A stretch of 46,866 bases of DNA from Acidimicrobiales bacterium (GCA_036270875.1 DATBBR010000032.1:1-46866), one strand, 5' to 3'. Shown: positions 1 through 8,199, numbered from the stretch's first letter. Numbers and translations are program-made. Notes: generated by a model not told the origin, from the sequence alone.

Positions 1-52
1 CGCCGACGCCGTGAAGACAGGCCGGGTGACCGCCACTACCGGGCTGTAGCGC

Positions 53-669
53 CTACTCCCCTTCGTTCCCGTGGGTTCCCCTGGTCGCCATGAGCGAGAC
101 CAGCCGCGCCACCAGAGTCACCAGGAAGATCTGACCGATGAGCGCCTCGAGAACGACGATCGACCGTCCGATGTTCGTCGCCGCCGTCAGGTCCCCATAC
201 CCGACCGTCGTCTCGGTGGCGAAACTGAAGTAGAGAAACTGATTTCCACTGGCGTGGTTGGTCTGAAGAAGAACGGCGTCCCCGCTACCGCCGCGATCGA
301 CCGGTACAGCATGGCGAAGATCAGGCCCAGGAGCACGTAGACGTCGATCGCCCCGGCGATGGTCTCGATGCTGACGGTCGAGTGGCGCAGGATCCTGTTG
401 AGTATCACGAACGGCGTCACCAGCAGCAGCAGCATGAACACCAGGTGCACGAGGGCGAGCGCGCTCCCGACCAACGAGCCGACCAGGGTCAGCACGAGAC
501 CGACGACCACCCCCGCCCGGGCGAGCCGCTGGAGGCGGGCCCTCGCGTGCGACGTCCGCAGGGTGATCAGCAGTGTCGCTCCGACCGCCAGCTCCTGGAC
601 CAGCCGGCTCCAGGTCGCGTCGGGCAGGAGCGACACCAGGAAGTACGTGGCGATCAACAGCCCGAGCAC
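53..669 (-). pseudogene. Potassium channel family protein (Ion_trans_2), frame-disrupted
   Basis: The 5' part from a GTG at 669 encodes several hydrophobic helices ending in AMLYRSIAAVAG. The reading frame then runs out at 187, but the frame one base back continues with FLYFSFATETTVGYGDL, the K+ selectivity filter (TVGYGD, about 190-215), and a last membrane helix to a TAG at 53-55. The switch falls at or near a triple TTC (plus-strand GAAGAAGAA, 265-273); one extra base there would restore a full channel. The frame also stays open upstream of 669 to about 788 with plausible sequence but no ATG, GTG or TTG. It is either a real pseudogene or a one-base sequence error. It is divergent from the glutamate decarboxylase gene. 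The channel identity is firm; its state is uncertain. Confidence 0.75.
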
Positions 670-926
670 GGCGACGTAGGTGTCCCCGCGCTCGAGCCGC
701 CTGGCCAGCTGGCGCCAGGCCCGACCCGCCCGCCGATCCTTGCCCTCCCCCTGGGGCTCCGGAGCGTCGATGTCAGCGATTGGAGCAGCTTACGGCTGAG
801 GGTGGGCGTGGGCACGGATGCGCGGCAGGGATCACCCGGTGAGGGTGATGTCCGAGCCCTCGACCCGGACTACTCGAGAGTGAGAAGTGGTATGAAACCG
901 AAGGGCTGGCAACGAGAGGAGTGCTG

Positions 927-2306
927 ATGGCGGTCCATGGCAAGGGAGAGGCGGAGAGGGAGCTGCTTCGCGGCGATCCTCTCTTTCAGCTCGACACTGG
1001 GCGCGACGAGGTCCCGCGCTTTCACCTGCCCAATGATCCGATGCCCGCGGAAGCCGCTCACCGCCTCATCCATCAGGAGCTCATGCTCGACGGCAACGCC
1101 TCCTTGAACCTGGCCACCTTCGTCACCACCTGGATGGAACCCGAGGCGGACCGGCTGATGCTCGACTGCGCAGCAAGGAACATGATCGACAAGGACGAAT
1201 ACCCGCAGACCGCAGAGATCGAGACGCGCTGCGTCAACATCCTCGGAAATCTGTGGCACATGCCCGAGAAGGGCGGCGCGACCGGCTGCTCGACGACGGG
1301 CTCCAGCGAAGCCTGCATGCTGGGAGGCCTGGCACTGAAGCGACGCTGGCGTGCCGGTCGCCGGGCGGAAGGCAAGGACACCACCAACCCCAACATCGTC
1401 ATGGGCGCCAACGTCCAGGTGTGCTGGGAGAAGTTCGCCAACTACTTCGAGGTCGAACCCCGCCTCGTCCCGATCGAGGGCGACCGGTACCACCTTGGCG
1501 CGTCCGAGGCAATCGACGCTTGCGACGAGAACACGATCGGCGTGGTGGCAATCCTCGGGTCCACATTCGACGGCAGCTACGAGCCGGTCGCCGACATCGC
1601 TGCCGGTCTGGATGACCTCGAGACCCGCACCGGGATGGACATCCCGGTCCACGTGGACGGGGCCTCGGGTGCGATGATCGCACCGTTTCTGGACGAGGAG
1701 GTCGTCTGGGACTTCCGGCTCCCCCGGGTGGCCTCGATCAACGTCTCGGGGCACAAGTACGGACGCGTGTACCCAGGGGTGGGCTGGATAGTGTGGCGTG
1801 ACGCCGCTGCCCTTCCCGAGGAGCTCGTGTTCCGTGTGAACTACCTGGGTGGCGACATGCCCACCTTCGGCCTCAACTTCTCCCGCCCGGGATCTCAGGT
1901 GGTGGCGCAGTACTACAACTTCCTCCGCCTGGGCTGGGATGGCTTCAGGGCGGTACAGCGGGGGTGCCGGGACGTGGCCATGTTCCTGTCGGCCGAGATC
2001 GCCGCCACGGGCCGGTTCGACCTTCTCAGCGACGGCTCCCAGCTGCCGGTGTTCGCCTTCACGACCAAGCCGGGCACGGCGTTCGACGTCTTCGACCTCT
2101 CGGCCCATCTGCGTGCGCGTGGGTGGCAGGTACCTGCGTACACGTTTCCCGACAACCGCACCGACCTCGCCGCTGCTCGGGTGGTCGTCCGCCAAGGCAG
2201 CAAGGACGCCGCCGAGCTCTTCCTGGACGATCTTCGCCGCGGCGTGGAGGCGCTCGACCGCACCGGCGGAGGCGTCGGCGAGCACCAGAGCTCGTTCCAT
2301 CACTGA
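927..2306 (+). CDS. gadB: Glutamate decarboxylase (PLP-dependent)
   Basis: Converts glutamate to GABA and CO2, consuming a cytosolic proton; in other bacteria this supports acid tolerance. The 459-residue product is close to the family length (about 466). It shows the group II decarboxylase features: GCSTTGSSEA near 120-129, HVDGA with Asp244, and SGHKYG with the PLP-lysine at 277. The C-terminus ends QSSFHH, resembling the E. coli GadB tail (NSFKHT) whose penultimate His closes the active site at neutral pH, so a pH switch is plausible. ATG 927 follows AGAGGAG at about 913-919; a GTG at 921 is less well placed. No Glu/GABA antiporter is visible nearby. Confidence 0.95.
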   Translation: MAVHGKGEAERELLRGDPLFQLDTGRDEVPRFHLPNDPMPAEAAHRLIHQELMLDGNASLNLATFVTTWMEPEADRLMLDCAARNMIDKDEYPQTAEIETRCVNILGNLWHMPEKGGATGCSTTGSSEACMLGGLALKRRWRAGRRAEGKDTTNPNIVMGANVQVCWEKFANYFEVEPRLVPIEGDRYHLGASEAIDACDENTIGVVAILGSTFDGSYEPVADIAAGLDDLETRTGMDIPVHVDGASGAMIAPFLDEEVVWDFRLPRVASINVSGHKYGRVYPGVGWIVWRDAAALPEELVFRVNYLGGDMPTFGLNFSRPGSQVVAQYYNFLRLGWDGFRAVQRGCRDVAMFLSAEIAATGRFDLLSDGSQLPVFAFTTKPGTAFDVFDLSAHLRARGWQVPAYTFPDNRTDLAAARVVVRQGSKDAAELFLDDLRRGVEALDRTGGGVGEHQSSFHH

Positions 2307-2337
2307 GCGTGCTCGTCGCACTGGCTGCGGCGGCGGC

Positions 2338-2565
2338 TCAGACTGCCTCGTCGACCCCCGATGCGAGCTCGCGCACGATCCGGCGGTGGGCATGTGTGGC
2401 GAGGATCTGCCCGCCGATCATCACCGCGGTCAAGGGCCACTCGATGACCTCGAGCGCGGTGAGCACGCCGAGGGCGGCGAAGTAGGCCAGGTGCTCCGGA
2501 TATACCCGAACATGGACCACCGGAAGTGTGACGTCGCCGCTGCTCTGCGCTCCGCCGTCACTCAC
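2338..2565 (-). CDS. Small hypothetical protein coupled to the DUF7144 protein
   Basis: A 75-residue product starting at a GTG that overlaps the TGA of the upstream membrane protein by four bases (GTGA, 2562-2565), the usual sign of translational coupling. It begins MSDGGAQSSG, has a hydrophobic stretch at about 25-55 (HLAYFAALGVLTALEV and then WPLTAVMIGGQIL) and ends in a charged tail. It may sit in the membrane as a hairpin. I do not recognise a family. The overlap and sensible composition support a real gene; function unknown. Confidence 0.65.
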   Translation of the reverse strand: MSDGGAQSSGDVTLPVVHVRVYPEHLAYFAALGVLTALEVIEWPLTAVMIGGQILATHAHRRIVRELASGVDEAV

Positions 2566-2984
2566 CGCGTCTCGTAGGTCTCCACGTGAGCGATCAGTCC
2601 GTAGATGATCAGGATGTCGATGATGATCATGGTGAACGACCAGAACGGGAAGTGAGCCAGATAGGCGAGCTGGAAGACTATGTTCAGGCTGGCGAAGATG
2701 ACGCCGATCGTGCGAGAGATGAACGCGGGTCCCAACGACAGGACGACGAACCCGGCGATGATCAGGATGACGCTCAACGCCAGCTCTACCCAGCCCCAGG
2801 TATGGATCGTGTTGGTGACAGGCAGGCTGATGCCGTTGTTGTTCGCCACGCGCTGGTAGTAGTTCGCGTCGGTGATGGCGACGATGGCGTCGATGAGGTT
2901 CAGGAATCCGACGATCACCATCATGATGCCGGCGAATACTCTCCACCCGGCCCCACGATCCGACTGGGTCCTTTGGGTCTGCAT
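2562..2984 (-). CDS. DUF7144-type four-helix membrane protein
   Basis: A 140-residue product with about four predicted membrane helices (WRVFAGIMMVIVGFLNLID at about 15-33, then three more to LIIYGLIAHV). The pattern of an N-terminal GxxMMxxGxxNxxxA helix followed by WGWxxLxLGxxxxxAG-like segments matches the DUF7144 family common in actinobacteria; function not known. ATG 2984 has GAGGAGG and AAGGA upstream. It is the first gene of a two-gene unit with the 75-residue protein that overlaps its stop. Family assignment is from pattern memory. Confidence 0.8.
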   Translation of the reverse strand: MQTQRTQSDRGAGWRVFAGIMMVIVGFLNLIDAIVAITDANYYQRVANNNGISLPVTNTIHTWGWVELALSVILIIAGFVVLSLGPAFISRTIGVIFASLNIVFQLAYLAHFPFWSFTMIIIDILIIYGLIAHVETYETR

Positions 2985-3109
2985 TCCTTGTGCCTCCTCA
3001 GTGGTCGAGAGGGGGCGTCAACAGCGCCCTCACCATCGAGAACGGTACGGTCGCCTCGAGCGGCCGGCATCACCCTGGTCGGATGATTTGGTCCTGACGG
3101 ACTGGTTCG

Positions 3110-3367
3110 CTAGCCGGAATCCCCCTGCCAGGCCTTTGCTCCGGCGAGCGTCGCCGCCCTGGCCTGGTTCCACTTCTGCCGCGCCATCTCGCTCGGCGGC
3201 TGATCGAGCTGGCGGACCCATTGGCGCATCGCCGAGGCGAACGCAGTGCTGCCAAGCAGGAGTCCCGTTGCCGCCAGGAAACCCCCGATCCCAACCAGCA
3301 CCGCCCCACTGACCACGAGGTTCTTGTTCAGCCGAATGCCAGCGTCCGCCATGCGTCCGTTGCCCAT
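3110..3367 (-). CDS. Small single-pass membrane protein
   Basis: An 85-residue product with one clear hydrophobic helix (LVVSGAVLVGIGGFLAATGLLL, about 17-38) followed by an amphipathic, charged C-terminal half rich in Gln, Arg and Trp (RQWVRQLDQPPSEMARQKWNQ). The start is supported by a G-rich Shine-Dalgarno stretch (GGGGGGAA) just before ATG 3367. I do not recognise the family. It lies alone between the DUF7144 gene and the possible oxygenase, all on the same strand. Confidence 0.7.
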   Translation of the reverse strand: MGNGRMADAGIRLNKNLVVSGAVLVGIGGFLAATGLLLGSTAFASAMRQWVRQLDQPPSEMARQKWNQARAATLAGAKAWQGDSG

Positions 3368-3474
3368 TTCTTCCCCCCTTTGCCCCCCGTTTGGGGTTCA
3401 GGACCTCTAAGGGTAACCCAAGGTCATGCAGTTGTCCCCGCCGGGGGGTGGCGAAGAACCCGTTGGGCTCTTCG

Positions 3475-4224
3475 TTACGGCAGCCGGCTCCGCACCCAGT
3501 CGTCCAGATGCTCGGTGCTCTCCAGGCTGACGATCAGCGCGTACCGCTGGTCGGGACCCGTGTGGTAGCCCGAGTGGAAGACGGCTTCGGAGTCGATGAG
3601 GATCTGGGCGCCCTTGTGCAGCGGGACGCGGACCTCGTTGGCCCGGTCGAACTGACCGGGCCGGAGCACCAGGGCACTGTCCGGATCGTCGGTCAGCTGG
3701 AACCACAGCCTGACGACCCACCCGCTGACCATGGGGTTGAGGCGGTTGTTGTCGTCGAGGTGAAGGCCCCAGCGGGCCTCCCTGATCGAGGTCGGCTCTT
3801 GACGGATGACCTGGATGCGCCCGAACCGGTTGCCGAGCGAGTCGACGTAGCGGACGAGGCCTGGCGCCCGGGCGGCGTTGGACGTCCAGATACCGTCGAG
3901 ATCCGGCTTTCCGAAGTCCCAGAACCCTCGGAGGATGTTCTCGCCGTTGGCTGTGGCCAGCGGTGCGAACCAGGTCGTCGGGTCGGTCGGTGGTGTCGAG
4001 TACTCGAGGCTCGTCCACTCGGTCGAGGGGATCTCCGGGCCCGAGTAGGGCCGCATCACCACATGGCCACCGTTCTCCTGGAGCACCGGCAGGCGGTAGT
4101 GACGCGTCTGGTGCTGGGTCGCAAACGGCTTGCGGAGCCCCAAGCGCGCGTAGACGCGCTTCGAGTACTCGTTCTTCAGCAGCGGATCCACCGTCTTCAT
4201 CGACTTGCCCCCCCGGCCCGCCAT
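3475..4224 (-). CDS. Hypothetical protein, possible Fe(II)/2-oxoglutarate oxygenase fold
   Basis: A soluble 249-residue protein. The C-terminal half has a spacing that resembles the double-stranded beta-helix of Fe(II)/2OG oxygenases: an HLD (HxD) motif, a beta-rich stretch, then FHSGYHTG supplying a distal His, and RYALIVSLE in which Arg could bind 2-oxoglutarate. The arrangement recalls aspartyl beta-hydroxylase-like proteins, but similarity is only at motif level. The N-terminal half has no motif I know. The start could be ATG 4224 or the internal ATG at 4200 after GGGGGG. No neighbour reveals a substrate. Function is inference. Confidence 0.55.
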   Translation of the reverse strand: MAGRGGKSMKTVDPLLKNEYSKRVYARLGLRKPFATQHQTRHYRLPVLQENGGHVVMRPYSGPEIPSTEWTSLEYSTPPTDPTTWFAPLATANGENILRGFWDFGKPDLDGIWTSNAARAPGLVRYVDSLGNRFGRIQVIRQEPTSIREARWGLHLDDNNRLNPMVSGWVVRLWFQLTDDPDSALVLRPGQFDRANEVRVPLHKGAQILIDSEAVFHSGYHTGPDQRYALIVSLESTEHLDDWVRSRLP

Positions 4225-4364
4225 GCCGCCTGTCGTAACCGGGCCGTCCCGCCACCGGAGGCCAGGCGACGGTCACTCCGGACTGCTCAGCGAAGACGCA
4301 TACCCGCCTCCGTGCCGATCGTGAGGGTACCGGGTACCCGGGTCGAACGCAACGGTCGCGCCCG

Positions 4365-5159
4365 CTAGGGGATGGCCCGCCCCACGAGCCAGCCCAGGGC
4401 ACCCAGGGCCTGGGACACGGTCCATGATGGCGACTGCTGGTGCTCGAGGTTGTGAACGCCCCCGTCGTTCAGCAGTCCCTTGAGCGGGGCACCGAGCTGG
4501 CCGTGCAGGTCGGGAGGGTTGGAGGTGATGAAGCGCTCGTGGCCGTTGGCGTCGAGCAGGATGAAGCCGTCGGTGTGGGTGACGTCGTAGGTCAGGGGCT
4601 GGTGCGTCCACCAGTCGAGCTTGGGCGGCTGATCCTCGGGGACCTGCTGGGACGAGACGCCGAAGAAGCTCCATAGCCGGCTCAGGTCCGATGGGGTCCC
4701 TGTCAGAAGCGGCCACGTCGCCCCGAACTGCTGGGAGTACGCCGCCAGCCGGGCGGGCGTGTCCCGACCAGGGTCGACGCTGACCTCCACGAAGGCCACG
4801 CTGTTGCCGAGCCCGGCCGCTTGCACGTCGCGCTGCATGGCGATGAACGCGCCCGTGATCATCGGGCACTCGTCCTGGCACAGCGAAAGGAAGTTGGCCA
4901 GCACCACGACCTTGCCCTGAAAGGCGGAGAGGCTGGTCGGCCGGCCGCTCTCGTCGACCAGTGGCACGTCGGGCACCGGTCGGTCCTGGACGATTCCGAA
5001 CGAGGGCGACGGCGCCGACGGTGACGCCGATGACGGCCCACCGCAGCCAGAGGCGACGAGCGCCACTGCCAGGGCGAGCGCCAGCATGCCCAAGGCCCCT
5101 CCTCTGCGCAGCCGCCTGCGCGCGGGGAGTGCCCGAAGCGCGGACCGGTCGGGGGTCAT
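4365..5159 (-). CDS. SCO1/SenC-family copper chaperone lipoprotein
   Basis: Thioredoxin-fold protein that in its family delivers copper to the CuA site of cytochrome c oxidase or acts in thiol redox outside the membrane. The 264-residue product begins with an Arg-rich n-region, a hydrophobic helix and a lipobox (VASGC, Cys39). The CxxxC copper ligands are Cys94 and Cys98 (SLCQDEC), and the third ligand is His195 (THTDG). An unusual extra hydrophobic segment at the C-terminus (WTVSQALGALGWLVG) might be a second anchor. ATG 5159 was chosen because it sits just before the signal peptide. A CtaG-type gene lies much further on (28246), so the oxidase assembly genes are dispersed. Confidence 0.9.
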   Translation of the reverse strand: MTPDRSALRALPARRRLRRGGALGMLALALAVALVASGCGGPSSASPSAPSPSFGIVQDRPVPDVPLVDESGRPTSLSAFQGKVVVLANFLSLCQDECPMITGAFIAMQRDVQAAGLGNSVAFVEVSVDPGRDTPARLAAYSQQFGATWPLLTGTPSDLSRLWSFFGVSSQQVPEDQPPKLDWWTHQPLTYDVTHTDGFILLDANGHERFITSNPPDLHGQLGAPLKGLLNDGGVHNLEHQQSPSWTVSQALGALGWLVGRAIP

Positions 5160-5387
5160 CGGCTCGGGTCTTCGTTGGGCGTCGCCGCTGGCGATGCCTG
5201 CCCGGTCTCCAGGCGACCGGTCCCCATCTTGGCCGCCCGCGCCGCGAGCACGCTCGGCTTCCCCCGGTCGACGCCACGGCTGCACGACGATCGAGGCTAG
5301 ATCGAGCCCGTCCTGAGGTGACAGTCGGGCCCGCCCGCCAGCCAGAGGTCCGCCGGCCGGCCTGGGAGACCGGCTTGAGGTCAGAGC

Positions 5388-6164
5388 TCAGCGGCCCGTC
5401 CATCGAGGTGACCGGCCTTCTCGCGCCGCCTCGAGCCCCTCGGCGGCGTCGGCGGTGGTCGCCACCACCTTGCGCATCGTCTCCCCGAAGCGGATCGCCT
5501 CGAGAGACGACAGGTGCTCCGAGCGCACCGCCACCTCCTTGGTGGCCCGCGCCGCCAACGGCGCAGCCCGGACCAGTCGGTCAGCCAGGCGCCGAGCCTC
5601 GGCCATGAGATCCTCGTGGGGCACCACCCAGCCGGCCAGGCCCATCTCCCTCGCCCGGTGGGCGTCGACCCGCTCGCCGGTGAGAAGGAGCTCCATGGCG
5701 TACTGCCAGCTGATCCGCTTCGGAAGGCGGATGGCCCCCACGATCGTGGGGACGCCGAGGCGTACCTCGGGAAAGCCGAACTCGGCCCGCTCGCTGGCGA
5801 TCACGAAGTCGCACCACGTCACCAATGTGAGCCCGTAGCCCAGGCAGTGGCCGTTCACGGCGGCGATGACGGGCTTGAAGATCTCCCACCCACTCTCGAA
5901 CGAGTTGAGCGTGGGCTTCTCCCAGAACGACCCCGCGAACTCCCCCGCTGCCGCGCCCCCGTCCCGCATGTCGGCCCCCGCGCAGAACGCCCGACCCTGC
6001 CCGGTGACGATGGCCACCCACGCGCCCTCGTCGTCACGAAAGGCGGCGAACGCGTCGTTGAGCCCCCGCCGCATCTCTCCGTTGACGGCGTTGAGCGCCT
6101 CGGGGCGGTTGTAGGTGATGGTCGCCACGTGCCCGTCGATCTCGTATCCCACGGTGTCGTTCAC
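5388..6164 (-). CDS. Crotonase-fold enoyl-CoA hydratase/isomerase family protein
   Basis: A 258-residue acyl-CoA-processing enzyme. It carries the first oxyanion-hole motif AFCAGADM (about 59-66) and the second around NGHCLGYGLTLVTWCD (105-119). In classical hydratases that segment has Glu (GGGxEL); here the position is Thr (GYGLTL). The other catalytic Glu is kept as Glu133 in FPEVRLG. Activity may therefore differ from simple hydration, for example isomerase or hydrolase. The GTG at 6164 begins just before the family N-terminus (YEIDGHVATITYNRPEALNA). It lies 11 bases after the ferric-reductase-like gene and may be its last operon member, though functionally unrelated. Confidence 0.9.
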   Translation of the reverse strand: MNDTVGYEIDGHVATITYNRPEALNAVNGEMRRGLNDAFAAFRDDEGAWVAIVTGQGRAFCAGADMRDGGAAAGEFAGSFWEKPTLNSFESGWEIFKPVIAAVNGHCLGYGLTLVTWCDFVIASERAEFGFPEVRLGVPTIVGAIRLPKRISWQYAMELLLTGERVDAHRAREMGLAGWVVPHEDLMAEARRLADRLVRAAPLAARATKEVAVRSEHLSSLEAIRFGETMRKVVATTADAAEGLEAAREGRSPRWTGR

Positions 6165-6175
6165 GACCGACGACG

Positions 6176-6748
6176 TTACGTCGATTGAGGCTCCAGGACC
6201 CGCTCGCCGGCGGTCACCGGACCGCGGCCACGACGGCCGACCCGCCACGCGACTGAGCCCAGCACCGAAGCCACCGCGACGAGATCGAGGGTGAGCATCC
6301 AGAGTTGGCCCCGGTCGCTTCCGATCCCGACGCCGTGGACGATGGCCAGGCCCCAGCAGCCGTAGGCCAACCAGTGCACACTGCGCCAGGCCCGGTAGCC
6401 GAGGCGGGCCCGCACCAGGCTGGTGACGGCCACGGCGACGAAGATGTCGAGTGCCAGAGCACCGAGGCCCAACCAGAAGGGGCTGTAGGCGGCGCCGAAC
6501 GGCACGACGGCGTCGATCCAGCGAATCGGCACGTAGCCGTCCGCCACTGCGCTGGCGATGTGGATGCCGACGAACACCGTCGCCATGAGCGACAAGTTGC
6601 GGTGCAGTCCCTCGACCACGAAGCGCGGCCAGCGGTCGCGCACCCACCGCGAGGAGGTGAGGATGCCGAGCACCAGGGCCAGGGTCAGCAGCACGAGGCT
6701 CACGGCCCCGCTGCCCCGGGTCAGGTACCACAGCGCCTTGCCGCTCAC
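6176..6748 (-). CDS. Ferric-reductase-like transmembrane heme protein
   Basis: A 190-residue membrane protein with about six helices. Paired histidines in two helical regions (GLHRNLS and VGIHIAS; SVHWLAYG and AIVHGVG) fit the b-type heme ligands of the ferric reductase/YedZ transmembrane domain, which carries electrons across the membrane. It starts at a GTG overlapping the apbE stop by four bases (GTGA, 6745-6748), so the two are translationally coupled. Pairing with ApbE suggests electron flow from the membrane heme domain to a flavinylated extracytoplasmic carrier. No cytosolic NAD(P)H/FAD domain is fused. Confidence 0.85.
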   Translation of the reverse strand: MSGKALWYLTRGSGAVSLVLLTLALVLGILTSSRWVRDRWPRFVVEGLHRNLSLMATVFVGIHIASAVADGYVPIRWIDAVVPFGAAYSPFWLGLGALALDIFVAVAVTSLVRARLGYRAWRSVHWLAYGCWGLAIVHGVGIGSDRGQLWMLTLDLVAVASVLGSVAWRVGRRGRGPVTAGERVLEPQST

Positions 6749-7692
6749 GCCGCCACCTCCGGCGCAGGCCAGCCCCCGACTCTGACCACGGAACCGTCGG
6801 GTCGGACGAGGCGGGCGGGAAGACGCAACGAGGCCAGCCACGCCGGGCTCCGATTCCCCCGGACGATGGCCGCGGTGGCGGCCACGTTGGCGTCGACACA
6901 GGTGGCGGCAGCCACCGATACCGTTCGCCAGACGACCTCTGCCGAGCGGCCCGTGGCCGGATCGACGACGTGGTGCAGCTCTTCGGTGCCCCGCGACCAC
7001 CGTCGGACCGTCGTCGAGGACGTGGCCACGCCACCTGAGGACACCTCGACGATCTCACCTTCGGCCTCCGGGCCCGCCGCGTGCCAGTCGGCGACGCGCA
7101 CCGACCAGCCCCCGCCCGGCGGTTCGCCGGCGGTCGAGATGTCCCCGCCAAGGCTGACAAGCACCCCGCAGCCGGCGGCAGACGCGGCCCGACTGGCAGC
7201 CCGGTCGGCCGCCAGCGCTTTGGCCGTGGCGCCGAGGTCCAGGCTCACCCCGGGAGGCATCGCCACCAGCTGGCGACGCCGGTCCACGCTGATCTGGTGC
7301 CACCCCGGTACGGCGGCGAGGCGGACCAGTGGCCGGCCGGTCGGCGCCACGGCGCCGAAGTCGCGGTCGTAGCCAAGGACCCGGATGGCATCGCCCACGG
7401 TGGGATCCACGTCACCGTCGGTGAGCCGGGCCGCCCGCAGCGCCGTCTCCACCGCTTCGAGAAGCAGGGGGCCGACATGAACCGGACGGCCACCGCCGCG
7501 GTTGACCGCGGCCAGCTCTGAGTCGTCCCGAAAACGGCTGCAGGCGACGTCGATCGCCGCGACCTCCTCCACAACGGCGGCGAGGGCCGGCCCCAGGCGG
7601 CGCGAATCCGCGGTGAGGACCACCGCCCCGGTACCGAGGGCGCGGAGCTCGCAGCGCCCGACGGCGGCCAGCCGTCCCAAGGGCGCAGCCAT
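6745..7692 (-). CDS. apbE: ApbE-family FAD:protein FMN transferase
   Basis: Transfers FMN from FAD onto a Thr/Ser of target proteins outside the cytoplasmic membrane. The 315-residue product shows family landmarks: CSRFRDDSELAAVN, VDPTVGDAIRVLGYD, SLDLGATAKALAAD, VSLGGD, and the HHVVDPATGRS motif near the Mg/FAD site. I see no signal peptide, which is unusual for an exported ApbE but known in actinobacteria. Its ATG overlaps the stop of the upstream Ser-rich protein by one base (TGATG) and its stop overlaps the ferric-reductase-like gene. The expected substrate, an FMN-binding domain protein, is missing from the operon. Confidence 0.92.
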   Translation of the reverse strand: MAAPLGRLAAVGRCELRALGTGAVVLTADSRRLGPALAAVVEEVAAIDVACSRFRDDSELAAVNRGGGRPVHVGPLLLEAVETALRAARLTDGDVDPTVGDAIRVLGYDRDFGAVAPTGRPLVRLAAVPGWHQISVDRRRQLVAMPPGVSLDLGATAKALAADRAASRAASAAGCGVLVSLGGDISTAGEPPGGGWSVRVADWHAAGPEAEGEIVEVSSGGVATSSTTVRRWSRGTEELHHVVDPATGRSAEVVWRTVSVAAATCVDANVAATAAIVRGNRSPAWLASLRLPARLVRPDGSVVRVGGWPAPEVAA

Positions 7693-8003
7693 CAGGAACC
7701 GCCCGAGGTGACGTGGCTCGATCCGCTCGACGAGCTGGGGCTGCTCGACGGCGACTGGAGCTGGCCGCTGCTCGACGACTGGCCACTCCCGCTGCTCGTC
7801 CCGCTGCTCGACGTGCTGGACGTGCTGGAGGTGCTGCTCGAACCGGCGGTGCTGGCGCCTGCGGGCGAGTGGCCCGAGTACACCGCGGCGGCCGTCGCCG
7901 ACAGGACGCCGGTGAGCGCCAGCCCGCCCGCCATCGCCCAGCGGGTCAGCCGTGACACCCGTCGCAGTCCGAGGGCCCGTGCCCTGATCGCTTCTTCACG
8001 CAT
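7692..8003 (-). CDS. Membrane-anchored Ser-rich protein, likely truncated FMN-binding-protein relative
   Basis: A 103-residue product. Residues 1-20 are basic, 21-42 form a hydrophobic helix (RWAMAGGLALTGVLSATAAAVY), and the remainder is almost entirely Ser, Thr and Gly. In related actinobacterial operons (family knowledge) this slot holds a protein with the same architecture followed by an FMN-binding domain ending in a DxxSGAT-like flavinylation motif. Here the protein stops straight after the linker and the apbE ATG follows at once. The short string PAGASTAG only loosely recalls the motif. It could be a domain-loss remnant, a new type of carrier, or a collapsed assembly. Start ATG 8003. 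Confidence 0.7.
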   Translation of the reverse strand: MREEAIRARALGLRRVSRLTRWAMAGGLALTGVLSATAAAVYSGHSPAGASTAGSSSTSSTSSTSSSGTSSGSGQSSSSGQLQSPSSSPSSSSGSSHVTSGGS

Positions 8004-8199
8004 CGTCGACCTCCCGGTTCCGGCCGACCTCCCGGGTCGGCCTCCCCTGCTGCCTCGGGGCAGTGTCGGCCGGCCAGGTTGGCGCGCCCCGGGCGCCCGC
8101 TGGGCGCCCGGTGAGAAGTCGGCCTCTTGCCGGCCTTGGAGGGGATTCCCAGCTGGGACACAGCCAGACCACAGTGGACTCCCTGATCGCCCGACGAAC

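Noticed and set aside
870-2393. Long open frame on the minus strand opposite glutamate decarboxylase, and many similar antisense frames across the window
   Set aside because: They arise from GC-biased codon use in the genuine gene on the other strand; their translations are Arg/Pro/Ala-rich with no domain, and the plus-strand product is a full known enzyme.
5160-5387. Possible gene in the gap between the SCO1-like gene and the crotonase
   Set aside because: Open frames here are compositional, without ribosome-binding sites or recognisable sequence; I see nothing supportable in this gap.
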